Assembly (NCBI GenBank): GCA_964548585.1
Contig: CAZJRS010000006.1
Coordinates: forward strand, 3,950 to 67,949
Source of the DNA: Methanocella_A sp964548585
GTDB taxonomy: Archaea > Halobacteriota > Methanocellia > Methanocellales > Methanocellaceae
Direction: 5' to 3'
Length of the DNA: 64,000 bases
Positions 16,440 to 25,593 of the stretch are shown here, one piece after another; position 1 is the first letter of the stretch, and the number at the start of each line of letters is the position of its first letter. The translations under genes and the position numbers were made by a program. The notes under the pieces are model-generated. The model did not search any database, was not told the origin of the DNA, and saw nothing but the letters and a program-made list of their open reading frames with translations.

Positions 16440-18782
16440 ATGAGTGAGCTTAAGGTTTTCACGGATACATGTAGCTGCTGCACAAGCGAACACGTGCAGG
16501 ATCACAGTGAACTGCGCCACGACAGGCTCCGTGTAACAGGTATGGACTGTACGGACTGCGCCGCAAAGCTGGTCAAAGCCATAGAATCCCACCCGGGAAT
16601 AACCCGGGTCAATCTGAACTTCAATGCCGGAGTAATGACCATAGATCACAAAGCCAGCCTGGGTGATATTATCAGCATCATTAAAAACAACGGCTACGAG
16701 GCATCGCCGGACGGCATACAGGTACATGTATACCAGATCGAAGGGCTTGACTGCGCCGACTGTGCAGCCAAGCTGGAGAAGTACGTCTCGGAGATGCCGG
16801 GCGTATCCCGGGCGACACTCAACTTTTCCACCGCCCGGCTTACTGTTGAGCATTCCTCCCCGGCAGCCGAGATTGAAAAAGCGATCTCGGGAATGGGTTA
16901 TACCTACACCCTACAGGGCAACAGCGGCCATGAGGAGGCATTCTATAAAAAGTACCGGAGGCTCATATCCGCGGCAGTGTCCAGCATCGGCCTGGCTGCG
17001 GGCATGGCTTCGGCATTCATCGGCCTGCCATGGTATATACCGCTACTGTGCTATGCGTTCTCAATTATCACCGGAGGCTTCTACATTTTCAGGAGCGCGA
17101 TCTATTCGCTGCGTTCTCTGACTCCGGATATGAACCTGCTGATGACACTGGCGGTAGCTGGTGCCATCCTGATCAACCAGTGGGAAGAAGGAGCGGCCGT
17201 AATCTTCCTGTTTTCGGTAGGCTACGCACTCCAGTCCTATACGCTGGACCGGACCCGCAACTCGATCAAGTCACTGATCAACCTTGCGCCGGCGGAAGCG
17301 GCAGTACTCCGAAGCGGCACAGAGCTCAAGGTTCCGGTGCGATCAATCACACCGGGTGACATACTGATCATCCGGCCGGGCGAACGCATAGCCATGGACG
17401 GCGTGGTTACCGACGGTATTTCATCAGTCAACCAGGCACCCATAACCGGAGAATCGATCCCGGTCGAGAAAAAGAAGGGGAGCCCGGTGTATGCGGGCAC
17501 CATGAATGAGCGGGGCACGCTGGAAGTAGAGGTGACCAAAACCTTCGAGGATAATACGCTGTCAAAAATCATCCACATGGTTGAAGAAGCGCAGAGCCGT
17601 AAAGCCCCGACACAGGAGTTCGTGGACCGCTTCGCGAAGTACTATACGCCGGCAGTGATCATAGCCGCCGTTGCCATTGCCGCAATTCCGCCACTGCTGG
17701 GCCAGCCGTTCGAGACATGGTTCTACAGGGCACTGGTGTTGCTGGTCATCGCCTGCCCCTGCGCACTGGTCATATCGACGCCCGTATCCATCGTCGCTGC
17801 TATCGGCAACGCTTCCCGCCACGGCATATTGATCAAGGGTGGTACATACCTGGAAGAATGCAGCCGGATCAACGCGATCGCGTTTGATAAAACAGGCACA
17901 CTCACCCAGGGCCGGCCGGAAGTCACGGACGTTGTCACGTATGGCTACTCCAGAGAAGAAGCCATCCATATTGCTGCAGCCCTGGAGGACCGATCGGAAC
18001 ATCCGCTGGCAGCAGCGATCATGCGTGCCAACGGCAAAAACGGGGTGCTGAAAGTGGAGGCGTTTGAGTCAGTCCCGGGTTCCGGCGTCCGGGCGTCGGT
18101 CAACGGCATGAAATACAGCATAGGTAGCGCCCGCATGTTCGACCGCCTGGGCGACGACGTGCGCAGAGACATCTCACGCTTCGAAGAAGAGGGAAAGACC
18201 CCGATTATTATGGGCGGACCCCAGGGAACCATAGCAATCTTTGCGATCATGGACCAGATACGGCAAGAGAGCGCAGGCGCATTACAATCGCTGCACGACG
18301 CTAAGGTCCAGCATCTGGTCATGCTGACGGGAGATGGCGAACAGGCTGCAAAAGCCATAGCCAGCCAGACAGGCGTGGATGAGTACTACGCAGGGTTGCT
18401 ACCGGAAGCTAAAGTAACCCAGATCACCCGACTCAAGGAAAAGTACGGACATGTGGCCATGGTAGGTGACGGTGTCAACGATGCACCGGCGCTGGCCGAA
18501 GCCTCCATCGGCATCGCGATGGGTGCCACAGGCTCGGATACCGCTATCGAAACCGCAGATATCGCCCTGATGTCCAACGATCTCACCCGCCTGGCATATC
18601 TAGTCAAGCTCGGCCGCAGGATGATGCGCGTCATCATGGAAAACGTGACGTTCTCACTCGCAGTGAAAGCGTTGTTCATAGGCCTCACCCTGCTCGGGTT
18701 CGCCAACCTCTGGATGGCCGTCTTCGCCGACACCGGAGCGGCCATCATCGTCATCCTCAACGGGATGAGATTGCTCCGTTAA
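16440..18782 (+). CDS. Zn/Cd/Pb-transporting P1B-type ATPase (ZntA/CadA-like)
   Basis: 780 residues. A Cys-rich N-terminus (C11, C13, C14) precedes two HMA domains with GMDCTDC (C37, C40) and GLDCADC (C105, C108); the Asp before the first Cys is typical of Zn/Cd/Pb pumps, not Cu pumps. Then membrane helices, the ion-site CPC at 439-441, phosphorylation D483 in DKTGTLTQG, and GDGVNDAPAL. It exports soft divalent metals, perhaps including Hg(II). It has a near-perfect ArsR-family operator at its promoter. Ends in a GC-rich hairpin terminator. Confidence 0.94.
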   Translation: MSELKVFTDTCSCCTSEHVQDHSELRHDRLRVTGMDCTDCAAKLVKAIESHPGITRVNLNFNAGVMTIDHKASLGDIISIIKNNGYEASPDGIQVHVYQIEGLDCADCAAKLEKYVSEMPGVSRATLNFSTARLTVEHSSPAAEIEKAISGMGYTYTLQGNSGHEEAFYKKYRRLISAAVSSIGLAAGMASAFIGLPWYIPLLCYAFSIITGGFYIFRSAIYSLRSLTPDMNLLMTLAVAGAILINQWEEGAAVIFLFSVGYALQSYTLDRTRNSIKSLINLAPAEAAVLRSGTELKVPVRSITPGDILIIRPGERIAMDGVVTDGISSVNQAPITGESIPVEKKKGSPVYAGTMNERGTLEVEVTKTFEDNTLSKIIHMVEEAQSRKAPTQEFVDRFAKYYTPAVIIAAVAIAAIPPLLGQPFETWFYRALVLLVIACPCALVISTPVSIVAAIGNASRHGILIKGGTYLEECSRINAIAFDKTGTLTQGRPEVTDVVTYGYSREEAIHIAAALEDRSEHPLAAAIMRANGKNGVLKVEAFESVPGSGVRASVNGMKYSIGSARMFDRLGDDVRRDISRFEEEGKTPIIMGGPQGTIAIFAIMDQIRQESAGALQSLHDAKVQHLVMLTGDGEQAAKAIASQTGVDEYYAGLLPEAKVTQITRLKEKYGHVAMVGDGVNDAPALAEASIGIAMGATGSDTAIETADIALMSNDLTRLAYLVKLGRRMMRVIMENVTFSLAVKALFIGLTLLGFANLWMAVFADTGAAIIVILNGMRLLR

Positions 18783-18789
18783 AATGCTC

Positions 18790-18804
18790 GGCGCCCCGGG
18801 CGCC
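18790..18804 (+). terminator. Hairpin terminator of the P-type ATPase gene
   Basis: GGCGCC CCG GGCGCC, a 6-bp GC stem with a 3-base loop, lies eight bases after the stop and is followed by a T-rich run (GGTTTTTATATC). That run also serves as the TATA region of the next gene. Confidence 0.6.
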
Positions 18805-18835
18805 TAGGTTTTTATATCTTAAATTTAAATATTAA

Positions 18836-19360
18836 ATGAGCCATATGGACGTTTTTAAGGCCATCGAGACCCGGAGGAGCATTCGGAAGTACAAGGATAT
18901 GCCGGTCCCTGACGACTTGCTGAAGCGGATACTGGAAGCGGCGAGACAGGCACCATCCGCATCGAACCGGCAGCCCTGGGCAATGGTGGTCGTCCGGGAC
19001 AAGGAACAAAAGCGGCTGGTAGCCAAAGCCTGTACCAATATGGACCACGTGGCGCACTGTGCAGCGTTCATCGCATGCATTGCCGAGCCGATCCACAAGT
19101 GGTACAAGCTTGACGTGGCGATCGCCCTGGAGAACCTCTCGCTGGCTGCCTGGGATGCGGGCATTGGCTCTTGCTGGATCGGTTACTTTGAAGAAGATCT
19201 CATAAAGTCCGTTCTCCACATACCACATGATAGAGTAGTCGTCGCCTGCATGACACTGGGCTACCCGGATGAGACACCGGAAGCCCGGCCGAGAAAAGAG
19301 TTTTCGGACCTGATATACTGGGAAAAGTATAGCCCGAGATCAGGCTCTCCGGACCTCTAA
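18836..19360 (+). CDS. Nitroreductase family FMN protein
   Basis: 174 residues. The N-terminal FKAIETRRSIRKYKDMPVPDDLL and ARQAPSASNRQPWAMVVVRD are the FMN-phosphate-binding blocks, and DAGIGSCWIGYFEED is the usual C-terminal block. The protein is short, without the dimer-swapping extension of NfsB. Substrate unknown; these enzymes reduce nitro compounds or flavin. A dense TATA stretch (18808-18830) lies directly upstream of the ATG, suggesting a leaderless or very short leader. No sign that it belongs to the ATPase transcript. Confidence 0.9.
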   Translation: MSHMDVFKAIETRRSIRKYKDMPVPDDLLKRILEAARQAPSASNRQPWAMVVVRDKEQKRLVAKACTNMDHVAHCAAFIACIAEPIHKWYKLDVAIALENLSLAAWDAGIGSCWIGYFEEDLIKSVLHIPHDRVVVACMTLGYPDETPEARPRKEFSDLIYWEKYSPRSGSPDL

Positions 19361-19430
19361 GCTTTTTTTAATATTCACGCCCCTCAGACCTAATGATATA
19401 GAAAGTTCAAATAGATGAAAAACATACTGT

Positions 19431-19461
19431 CGGGAGAGCCGGAGATACTTGTTGTCTCCCG
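19431..19461 (+). other. Leader hairpin upstream of hflX
   Basis: CGGGAGA (19431-19437) pairs perfectly with TCTCCCG (19455-19461). A second GGAGA inside the loop (19441-19445) can pair with the same TCTCC, so two mutually exclusive hairpins are possible. It ends 12 bases before the hflX ATG, close to its GGTGA ribosome site. Confidence 0.45.
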
Positions 19462-19473
19462 TTCTGGTGAACT

Positions 19474-20736
19474 ATGCCAAGTGCAATTTTAATTAAAAGG
19501 ATCGACCCGTATAACCGGGATCAAAATTTAGACGAGCTGGAGGAGCTGACCCAATCGGCGGGCTATGAAGTGCTGGATAAACTAACCCAGGTGCGTCTCC
19601 CGGATAATGCCTATTGCATCGGTAAGGGAAAGGCCCAAGAGTTTGCCGATATCATTGCGGTTAAAAAACCAGATAAAGTCATTATCGATGAACAGATAAA
19701 TGCGGTACAGAAATACAATCTCGCCAAGCTTTTCAAAGTTGAAGTCATCGATCGTTTTAACTTAATCTTAGAAATTTTCGCACAGCGTGCCCGTACCCGG
19801 GAGTCAAGGCTTCAGGTGGACCTGGCAAACCTGATCTATGAGCGTCCGCTGGCACGCATGAAGGTTAAGCTGGCGACAAGGGGCGAGCAGCCGGGTTTTA
19901 AAGGTCTGGGCCAGTACCAGGCGGATATTTACGAGAGCGAGATCACGGGCAGAATTGCCAAGATCAATAGCGAGTTGGAAATTATCCGGAAACGGCAGGA
20001 CCAGACGAGGTCACAGCGCAAGGAACACGGCTTTGACATGGTCGCGCTGGCGGGCTATACCAACGCGGGTAAAAGCACGCTGATGAATGCGCTGGTGGGC
20101 GAGTCGGTTGTGGCTAAAGACCAGTTGTTCACCACGCTGATGCCGACCACCAGGCGGCTGGATGCGGGACGCAGGAAAGTCCTGCTCACCGATACGGTCG
20201 GTTTCATCAAGGACCTGCCCCACTTTATGGTGGAGGCGTTCCGTTCGACGCTCGAAGAGATCTACCAGGCCGATCTGATCATACTGGTCGTGGACGCAAG
20301 CGAGCCTCCCGAAACCGTGATCGAGAAGCTGACCACCTGCCACGACACGCTCTGGGGCAAGATCGGCCCGATACCAGTGATCACCGCGTTGAACAAATGT
20401 GATAAGATGGGTATGCAGGCGCTTGAAGTGACGCAGGCAGCTATCGGAAATCTGGCCCCTAACCCGGTGCCCATCTCGGCAAAGACGGGTGATGGCCTGG
20501 AAGAGCTCCGGGCAACGGTAGAATGGTTCCTGCCGAAATGGACGTCGGCAGATGTCACGCTTCCGCATACGGAGGAAGGTTTATCTTTGCTGTCACAGCT
20601 CTACGAAGATGCCATCGTCAGAGAAGTGGAGTACGGGACAGGCATCGATGGCCCGTGTATCCGCGTATCCGTGGAAGCGAGGGAGAGCGTACTAAGCCGG
20701 TTGTCGGAGAGGACGCAGAAAGGCGCATGTCCGTAA
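19474..20736 (+). CDS. hflX: Ribosome-associated GTPase HflX
   Basis: 420 residues. N-terminal HflX domain (about 1-170: VRLPDNAYCIGKGKAQEF, RARTRESRLQVDLANLIYERPLARMK, a coiled coil near 165-185) followed by the G domain: GYTNAGKSTLMNAL (P-loop), LLTDTVGFIKDLP (G3) and NKCDKMG (G4). HflX binds the large subunit and in bacteria rescues or splits stalled ribosomes under stress. Full length. Upstream hairpin noted separately. Confidence 0.93.
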   Translation: MPSAILIKRIDPYNRDQNLDELEELTQSAGYEVLDKLTQVRLPDNAYCIGKGKAQEFADIIAVKKPDKVIIDEQINAVQKYNLAKLFKVEVIDRFNLILEIFAQRARTRESRLQVDLANLIYERPLARMKVKLATRGEQPGFKGLGQYQADIYESEITGRIAKINSELEIIRKRQDQTRSQRKEHGFDMVALAGYTNAGKSTLMNALVGESVVAKDQLFTTLMPTTRRLDAGRRKVLLTDTVGFIKDLPHFMVEAFRSTLEEIYQADLIILVVDASEPPETVIEKLTTCHDTLWGKIGPIPVITALNKCDKMGMQALEVTQAAIGNLAPNPVPISAKTGDGLEELRATVEWFLPKWTSADVTLPHTEEGLSLLSQLYEDAIVREVEYGTGIDGPCIRVSVEARESVLSRLSERTQKGACP

Positions 20737-20816
20737 GATCGGCATACATAGGCGCATGCTTATTAATCTATTAATAAGCAAAAGATAATTATATCAAAAG
20801 TAAAATAGGGTATGTC

Positions 20817-21194
20817 ATGCATCCTGCCGAACACGAGCCAGAATTTCTTAACCATAATACTATTCAAGACTTCATTAAGCTGAGCAAGCTATTATCCGAC
20901 CACAAGTACACGGTGTTGAAGCCGAACGCCATTGATATGGTGGCCGTTTTGCTGCTGGCCGCAGCGATAAATGAAGAGCTGTTCTTCGACGTGGTCGTGT
21001 GGGGCGAGCATACCCGCCTTGCTTCGAAAGCCACGTTTTCCCGTCGAAAAGATTTCCTGGAGAATCTCGGCGTCATTTACGAGGAAAACGTGCGGGCGCC
21101 CTTTGGCAGGCCCCGGATCCGCCTCAAGCTAAACGACGAAAAATTCAAGGAATACTTCAAAATCTGCGAAGATGTCATCGAGCATAAAAACTAG
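20817..21194 (+). CDS. Putative winged-helix DNA-binding protein, archaeal
   Basis: 125 residues. The C-terminal part has a helix-turn-helix followed by a wing: KATFSRRKDFLENLGVIYEENV then GRPRIRLKL, resembling archaeal TbsP/DUF5821-type regulators. The N-terminal half is helical (FIKLSKLLSDHKYTVLKPNAIDMVAVLLLAAAINEELFF). Family assignment is tentative and no ligand domain is visible. It has its own AT-rich promoter and precedes the ketopantoate reductase homologue by 43 bp. Confidence 0.6.
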   Translation: MHPAEHEPEFLNHNTIQDFIKLSKLLSDHKYTVLKPNAIDMVAVLLLAAAINEELFFDVVVWGEHTRLASKATFSRRKDFLENLGVIYEENVRAPFGRPRIRLKLNDEKFKEYFKICEDVIEHKN

Positions 21195-21237
21195 GCTGGA
21201 AAGGCAGATATAATCGCTGCGCGCTAAAGTACGTACC

Positions 21238-22131
21238 ATGAAGATCAGCGTAGTTGGCGCCGGCGCTCTCGGCACATTTTATAGCGCTATGCTGGCAGCA
21301 TCGGGGCAAGACGTTACACTGGTTTGCCGGCCGACTGACCGGGATGTGCTCGAAAGAGGTATCCAGGTTACCGGGGCGCTGCTTGTCGAGGCTAGGCCGA
21401 AGATCTCGACCACGCCGGTATTATCTGATCTGGTTTTTGTCACTGTGAAGGCATACGACGTAGCGGCTGCGGTCAACGACCTCACGCTCAACCCGGGCAC
21501 GCTGGTTGTCATTGTAAGCAACGGGATCGGGAATGATGAAGTAGCCGGTGCCGTGATCGGCACGTGCAAGGTGGCTGCGGGCATACCATACTGTGGAGTT
21601 ACTTATCTAGAACCGGGGAAAGTGAACGTGGCGGGATACACGGAGACTGTACTAGGTTCGATTGATCCGGCGGCCAGGGACCGGCTGGACCGGGCAGTCA
21701 TGGTACTGGCGAAGGCAGGCCTGACAGCCCGGATAGCCGAGGACATACGAGCGGCACAGTGGGCTAAGATGTTTGTCAACGTCGGGATCAACGCGATCAC
21801 AGCCATAACCGGGCTAAATAACGGCATGCTGCTTGAGGTACCTGAACTCAGGGAACTGGCAGCCGCAGCCGTCGCCGAGGCAGTAGTAGTAGCCAGGGCA
21901 GCAGGTATCCGGATAGGAAACGATCCGGTGGAGCAGACTTATAAGGTCATCAGGGGTACGTATGACAACCACTCCTCCATGCTGCAGGACGTATTAAAAG
22001 GAAAACGAACCGAGATTGACGCGCTAAACGGAAAGATATGCGAGACAGGGGCCACGTATGGCGTCCCCACACCGGTGAACGATACGTTAGCCAGCCTGAT
22101 TAAGGGGATCGAACGCAGGAACGGGCATTAG
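21238..22131 (+). CDS. panE: 2-dehydropantoate 2-reductase family protein
   Basis: 297 residues, PanE/ApbA fold. N-terminal Rossmann motif ISVVGAGALGTFYSAMLA binds NADP; the middle has VTVKAYDVAAAV and SNGIGNDE; the C-terminal helical domain has AAQWAKMFVNVGINAITAITGL with the catalytic Lys, and SSMLQDVLKGKRTEIDALNGKI. Reduces ketopantoate to pantoate for coenzyme A. Archaea have two pantoate routes, so the exact substrate is likely but not certain. Confidence 0.88.
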   Translation: MKISVVGAGALGTFYSAMLAASGQDVTLVCRPTDRDVLERGIQVTGALLVEARPKISTTPVLSDLVFVTVKAYDVAAAVNDLTLNPGTLVVIVSNGIGNDEVAGAVIGTCKVAAGIPYCGVTYLEPGKVNVAGYTETVLGSIDPAARDRLDRAVMVLAKAGLTARIAEDIRAAQWAKMFVNVGINAITAITGLNNGMLLEVPELRELAAAAVAEAVVVARAAGIRIGNDPVEQTYKVIRGTYDNHSSMLQDVLKGKRTEIDALNGKICETGATYGVPTPVNDTLASLIKGIERRNGH

Positions 22132-22141
22132 CAGGACTTTC

Positions 22142-23176
22142 ATGATTACTACGCACACAATACATTTCCGGGACGCTGCCGACATGGCAGATCTGGCGCC
22201 GAAGTTAGTAAACCTGGTAGTCACCTCGCCCCCATACCCCATGATCGAGATGTGGGATGAGCAGTTCTGCGCTTCCTGCCCGGAAGTGGGGCAGGCGCTG
22301 GAAGCAGGTGATGGCAGGCATGCGTTTGAGCTGATGCACCTGTGCCTGGACAGGGTCTGGAGTGAGGTTGATAAAGTCCTGGAGCCTTCGGGAGTAGTAT
22401 GCATTAATATGGGCGATGCGACCCGATCTGTCGGCGGAACATTCAGGCTTTACCCCAACCACATCAGGATAGCCCGGTTTTTCACCGAAAGAGGATACGA
22501 TATGCTGCCCTTGATCCTGTGGCGAAAAACATCCAATAAGCCTAACAAGTTCATGGGGTCGGGCATGTTGCCCCCGAACGCTTACGTAACGCTGGAGCAC
22601 GAGTACATATTGATATTCCGCAAAGGCGGCAACCGGCAATTCCCGGAAGACACCGCGATCAGGCGTCAAAGCGCTTATTTTAGGGAAGAGCGAAACTTGT
22701 GGTTTTCAGACGTCTGGTTGGACCTGAAGGGAGTACCTCAGCAGTTAAACGGAGGTGGCAGAAATCGATCGGCCGCATATCCGGTCGAACTACCTTACCG
22801 ACTCATACAGATGTATTCAGTACACGGAGATACTGTGCTAGATCCGTTCGCCGGCACCGGCACGACGATGCTGGCCGCAATGGCGTCTGGCAGGAATTTC
22901 GCCGGATACGAGATCGATCGGACGATGGAGCCAGTCATCGACGCCAGGGTAGACCGTATCAAAGAACTGGCAAACCTGATGACCACGGAACGGCTGGAGA
23001 GGCACCGGCAAACGATCAGCAGAGAGACAGATAATAAGACAGAGCCTTACACGTCACGGCAGTACGGATTCCCGGTTAAAACTGCACAGGAGACGGACAT
23101 TGTCTTGCCGCTCATCGAAAACGTCACCAGGGCAGCCGACGGCCGATACCAGGTCGATTACAAGAAGAATGAATAA
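22142..23176 (+). CDS. Solitary DNA (N4-cytosine or N6-adenine) methyltransferase
   Basis: 344 residues. Motif order is catalytic TSPPY (motif IV, near residue 29) first and the SAM-binding DPFAGTGTTMLAAMASGR (motif I, near 238) later, the beta-class arrangement of amino-methyltransferases. A long central region (about 70-230) is the likely target-recognition part. No endonuclease gene is adjacent on either side. It begins ten bases after panE. A 3' structured element follows. Target sequence and whether it regulates genes are unknown. Confidence 0.88.
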   Translation: MITTHTIHFRDAADMADLAPKLVNLVVTSPPYPMIEMWDEQFCASCPEVGQALEAGDGRHAFELMHLCLDRVWSEVDKVLEPSGVVCINMGDATRSVGGTFRLYPNHIRIARFFTERGYDMLPLILWRKTSNKPNKFMGSGMLPPNAYVTLEHEYILIFRKGGNRQFPEDTAIRRQSAYFREERNLWFSDVWLDLKGVPQQLNGGGRNRSAAYPVELPYRLIQMYSVHGDTVLDPFAGTGTTMLAAMASGRNFAGYEIDRTMEPVIDARVDRIKELANLMTTERLERHRQTISRETDNKTEPYTSRQYGFPVKTAQETDIVLPLIENVTRAADGRYQVDYKKNE

Positions 23177-23209
23177 GCCAATAATTTTTTAATAATTGAT
23201 AAAAAGATA

Positions 23210-23280
23210 CGAGAGTGAGGCCGGTTCGGCGTACGATTGAGCGTTCAGCCGATCACACGACCTTCCTCACGGTTTTATTT
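23210..23280. terminator. Structured intergenic element between methyltransferase and histone genes
   Basis: GTGAGG near 23215 pairs with CCTCAC near 23270, with inner CGGC/GCCG pairing and GGT/ACC near the base, giving a stem-loop of about 56 bases. T-rich bases flank it on the histone side (GGTTTTATTTTTAG). It lies between convergent genes, so a two-way terminator or a histone mRNA 3' structure is most likely. Confidence 0.4.
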
Positions 23281-23490
23281 TTAGTGAATTCTCTGGGATG
23301 CCAGCCGAATGTCCTCTTCCTTCACGGTCTTGCGACCCGCGTGCTTGCAGAGCTTTATAGCTTCCGCGGAAACTTTGAGCCCATACTCCTCGAGTATAGT
23401 TGCTAATGCCTCCTTCGCGTCCTCGCTGACCCTGTCGGCGCCGGCGTTGCGAATAATCCTGTCGACGGATGCGACGGGTAGTTCTTTCAT
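23281..23490 (-). CDS. Archaeal histone (HMf-like)
   Basis: 69 residues, one complete histone fold: LPVASVDRIIRNAGADRVSEDAKEALATILEEY and AEAIKLCKHAGRKTVKEEDIRLA. Dimers wrap DNA. No N- or C-terminal tail. Unusual only in having a Cys (KLCKHAG) in the long helix. AGGAGGT (23500-23506) is a strong ribosome site nine bases upstream of the ATG, and a strong promoter lies upstream, as expected for an abundant protein. Confidence 0.95.
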   Translation of the reverse strand: MKELPVASVDRIIRNAGADRVSEDAKEALATILEEYGLKVSAEAIKLCKHAGRKTVKEEDIRLASQRIH

Positions 23491-23549
23491 CTGTAGTCCA
23501 CCTCCTCGCAGTACAAAAATACCGGATTTAACGATATATGTAACATAAA

Positions 23550-23575
23550 AACCCCTGTATTTATATCTTTTGCCT
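23550..23575 (-). promoter_or_regulatory. Histone gene promoter
   Basis: On the minus strand AAAAGATATAAATAC is a strong TATA element with an A-rich BRE side. It is about 70 bases upstream of the histone start, predicting a leader of roughly 45 bases. Confidence 0.6.
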
Positions 23576-23727
23576 AACAGGCCGTTAAATAGGTTTTAAA
23601 TGCGCAGAATCAAGGAGAAACAGCCGGTTGGCAGTATATATGTGTGGGAAATCAACGCTTTACCGTAAAGCCTATATACCCTCTATCATCGGCAACTATT
23701 TTAACGTAACATGCAGAGGAAAGTCCG

Positions 23728-24687
23728 ATGATCTACATGGATAACGGCGTATCGGTGTATAGCGGCAGAGAATACCGCTGTGACCCGAAGCGGTGTGTCA
23801 AGGACTGTGTGAACCTTGTATCGCACGGCCATTTCGACCACGTGCCGACATCGATGAGCCAGGCGATCGTCACCTCTGAGATCACTCACGCCATCGTGGA
23901 AAGCAGGGCAGGCGTCAAGGTAGAGCGCACATCTTGCGAAGATGTCGAGATACTGGATTCAGGCCATGTGCCTGGTGCAAGCATGTTCCTGATCAACGGA
24001 CCGAAAAGGATCCTGTACACCGGGGACCTGTCCCCAAGAACAAAGTACTTCACCCCCGGGGCTATGCCGGTTAAAGCCGATGTCCTGATCATCGAATCGA
24101 CATTCGGGAAGGAACGATACGTATTCCCCCCGTCACACGAGACGATCAAGGCCATGAGGGACTGGGCAGAGAACAATGCAGCCTGCGGCAAACACTCGAT
24201 CTTTTATGGATACACCTTCGGCAAAGCCCAGGAAATAATCGATGCACTACAGGGCTTCAAGGTATATACCACCAGCCCCGTCATCAAAGTGAACGACGTG
24301 CTGAAGCGTTTTGGGTATTCCCTCGAAGCCGAAATACTACCTCCCGACCCCGGCGAGCCCGCGATAATCGTGGCGCCCGGAGGAGGCAAGAGAGACCCCC
24401 TTCTGAAAAAATACCTGGTTGCCGGAGCCCGGACAGCATCAGTGTCCGGCTGGGCGATGGACAGAAGGCTCGACTACATGGGCTACAGCCACACAGATAC
24501 GGCTTTCCCCCTGTCAGACCACGCCGACTATGCCGAGCTGATGGAGTTCACCCGGGCAGTCAGCCCGGAGATCGTCTACACCCTGCACGGCTTCAGCAAA
24601 GAGCTGGCCCGAGATATCAGGGATAAGCTTGGGATAGAGGCTGTGCCTTTAAAGAAGGGGCATTTGACATTGTCGAATTTCCAGTGA
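23728..24687 (+). CDS. Metallo-beta-lactamase-fold exonuclease/hydrolase (COG1236-like)
   Basis: 319 residues. Zn site SHGHFDHVP near residue 35, then DSGHVPGASMFLI, YTGDLSPRTKYF, and C-terminal SDHADYAELMEFTRA and TLHGFSKELARDI. The central part (HSIFYGYTFGKAQEIIDAL) matches the beta-CASP-like region of YSH1/CPSF-type proteins, although the protein is shorter than archaeal FttA and lacks KH domains. Likely a nucleic-acid exonuclease. AGAGGAAAG precedes the ATG. Confidence 0.85.
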   Translation: MIYMDNGVSVYSGREYRCDPKRCVKDCVNLVSHGHFDHVPTSMSQAIVTSEITHAIVESRAGVKVERTSCEDVEILDSGHVPGASMFLINGPKRILYTGDLSPRTKYFTPGAMPVKADVLIIESTFGKERYVFPPSHETIKAMRDWAENNAACGKHSIFYGYTFGKAQEIIDALQGFKVYTTSPVIKVNDVLKRFGYSLEAEILPPDPGEPAIIVAPGGGKRDPLLKKYLVAGARTASVSGWAMDRRLDYMGYSHTDTAFPLSDHADYAELMEFTRAVSPEIVYTLHGFSKELARDIRDKLGIEAVPLKKGHLTLSNFQ

Positions 24688-24707
24688 CGCAAATTAGAGA
24701 CGTACCC

Positions 24708-24721
24708 GGCCTCATGAGGCC
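24708..24721. terminator. Palindromic two-way terminator
   Basis: GGCCTCATGAGGCC is a perfect 14-bp palindrome between the stops of two convergent genes, with a T-rich tail (CTATCTTTTA) on the plus side. Confidence 0.5.
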
Positions 24722-24731
24722 GAGCTATCTT

Positions 24732-25493
24732 TTACTGTCCGGTTAATATCGTCAGTACCTCGATGACCAGCATGACGATAAACAGTATTACGATGCCGAT
24801 GATCATGATGGTCTCCTTGTCGTTGGCCCACCGGGTATGCAGATGGAAACCGACGCTGCTGAGCACGGTGAAGATGAGGAACGACGGGAGTAAGGCAAAG
24901 AGGTTGTAGATCATCAGCGAGATGGTGCTGTGCCCGGAGTTCGCGGCGAAGCCGATCGTTGGCGAGGAGGCGCCGTCGCCGTACATGAGTATGATCAGCG
25001 CGACCAGCGCGCCTACGAAGATGAAAAAGGTGATCTTCACGGTCTCGTTCTTCGCCGCCCGCTGGGCAAACCCGGGGGAAAATTCCTGGGCAAGCAGCGC
25101 GAGCAGGATACTCACGATGGCCATCATCATCATGACCCGGAAGTTGAAGATGCTCGACTCGATACCGCCGGGCACCGTCATGTCGTACTGAAAGGTGAAG
25201 AACATGGCGAAGACGCCGACGAGATAGTATTTCGAGTACCGGGGTATCCGGCTTTTGTTATAGATGAAGAGCAGTCCGCCCATGAATAAGGTTGCGAGAA
25301 ATAGCAACGGGCTGATGCCTGCCAGCAGGCCCGACAGGATGAGATATGCGACTGTAATCCAGACATTAGTCTCGCCGATAGGCGCGTCGACAGTCATGGC
25401 GTGCGGCACCTTTGGCATGTGCACTACAGGTACAAGAAACACCGTTAGTGTCACGAGGACTATCAGAATGATTGCGAGCCGTTCCCACTTCAT
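24732..25493 (-). CDS. Polytopic membrane protein of unknown function
   Basis: 253 residues with about seven hydrophobic helices (near 7-25, 47-66, 70-80, 90-105, 120-140, 155-172, 195-215 and 225-250). I do not recognise the family. An external loop holds MPGGIESS-like and GDGASSPTIGFAANSGH sequences. No catalytic motif stands out. It shares an upstream region with the TPR gene in the opposite direction, suggesting possible co-regulation. Confidence 0.7.
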   Translation of the reverse strand: MKWERLAIILIVLVTLTVFLVPVVHMPKVPHAMTVDAPIGETNVWITVAYLILSGLLAGISPLLFLATLFMGGLLFIYNKSRIPRYSKYYLVGVFAMFFTFQYDMTVPGGIESSIFNFRVMMMMAIVSILLALLAQEFSPGFAQRAAKNETVKITFFIFVGALVALIILMYGDGASSPTIGFAANSGHSTISLMIYNLFALLPSFLIFTVLSSVGFHLHTRWANDKETIMIIGIVILFIVMLVIEVLTILTGQ

Positions 25494-25593
25494 GGTGCCT
25501 GCCAGTCCACGTCGGGCTTGTAATGGCCTGTTGATATGTATAGTTTATCCCGGGCGGATAAGCTTTATAGAGTATACCCCCCTATTGTAGGCT

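Noticed and set aside
16380..16853. Antisense frame over the start of the P-type ATPase and its operator
   Set aside because: It would cover the operator and HMA domains; the sense protein is unequivocal.
22205..22669. Antisense frame opposite the DNA methyltransferase
   Set aside because: The sense frame has intact TSPPY and DPFAGTGT motifs; the antisense product has no family features or ribosome site.
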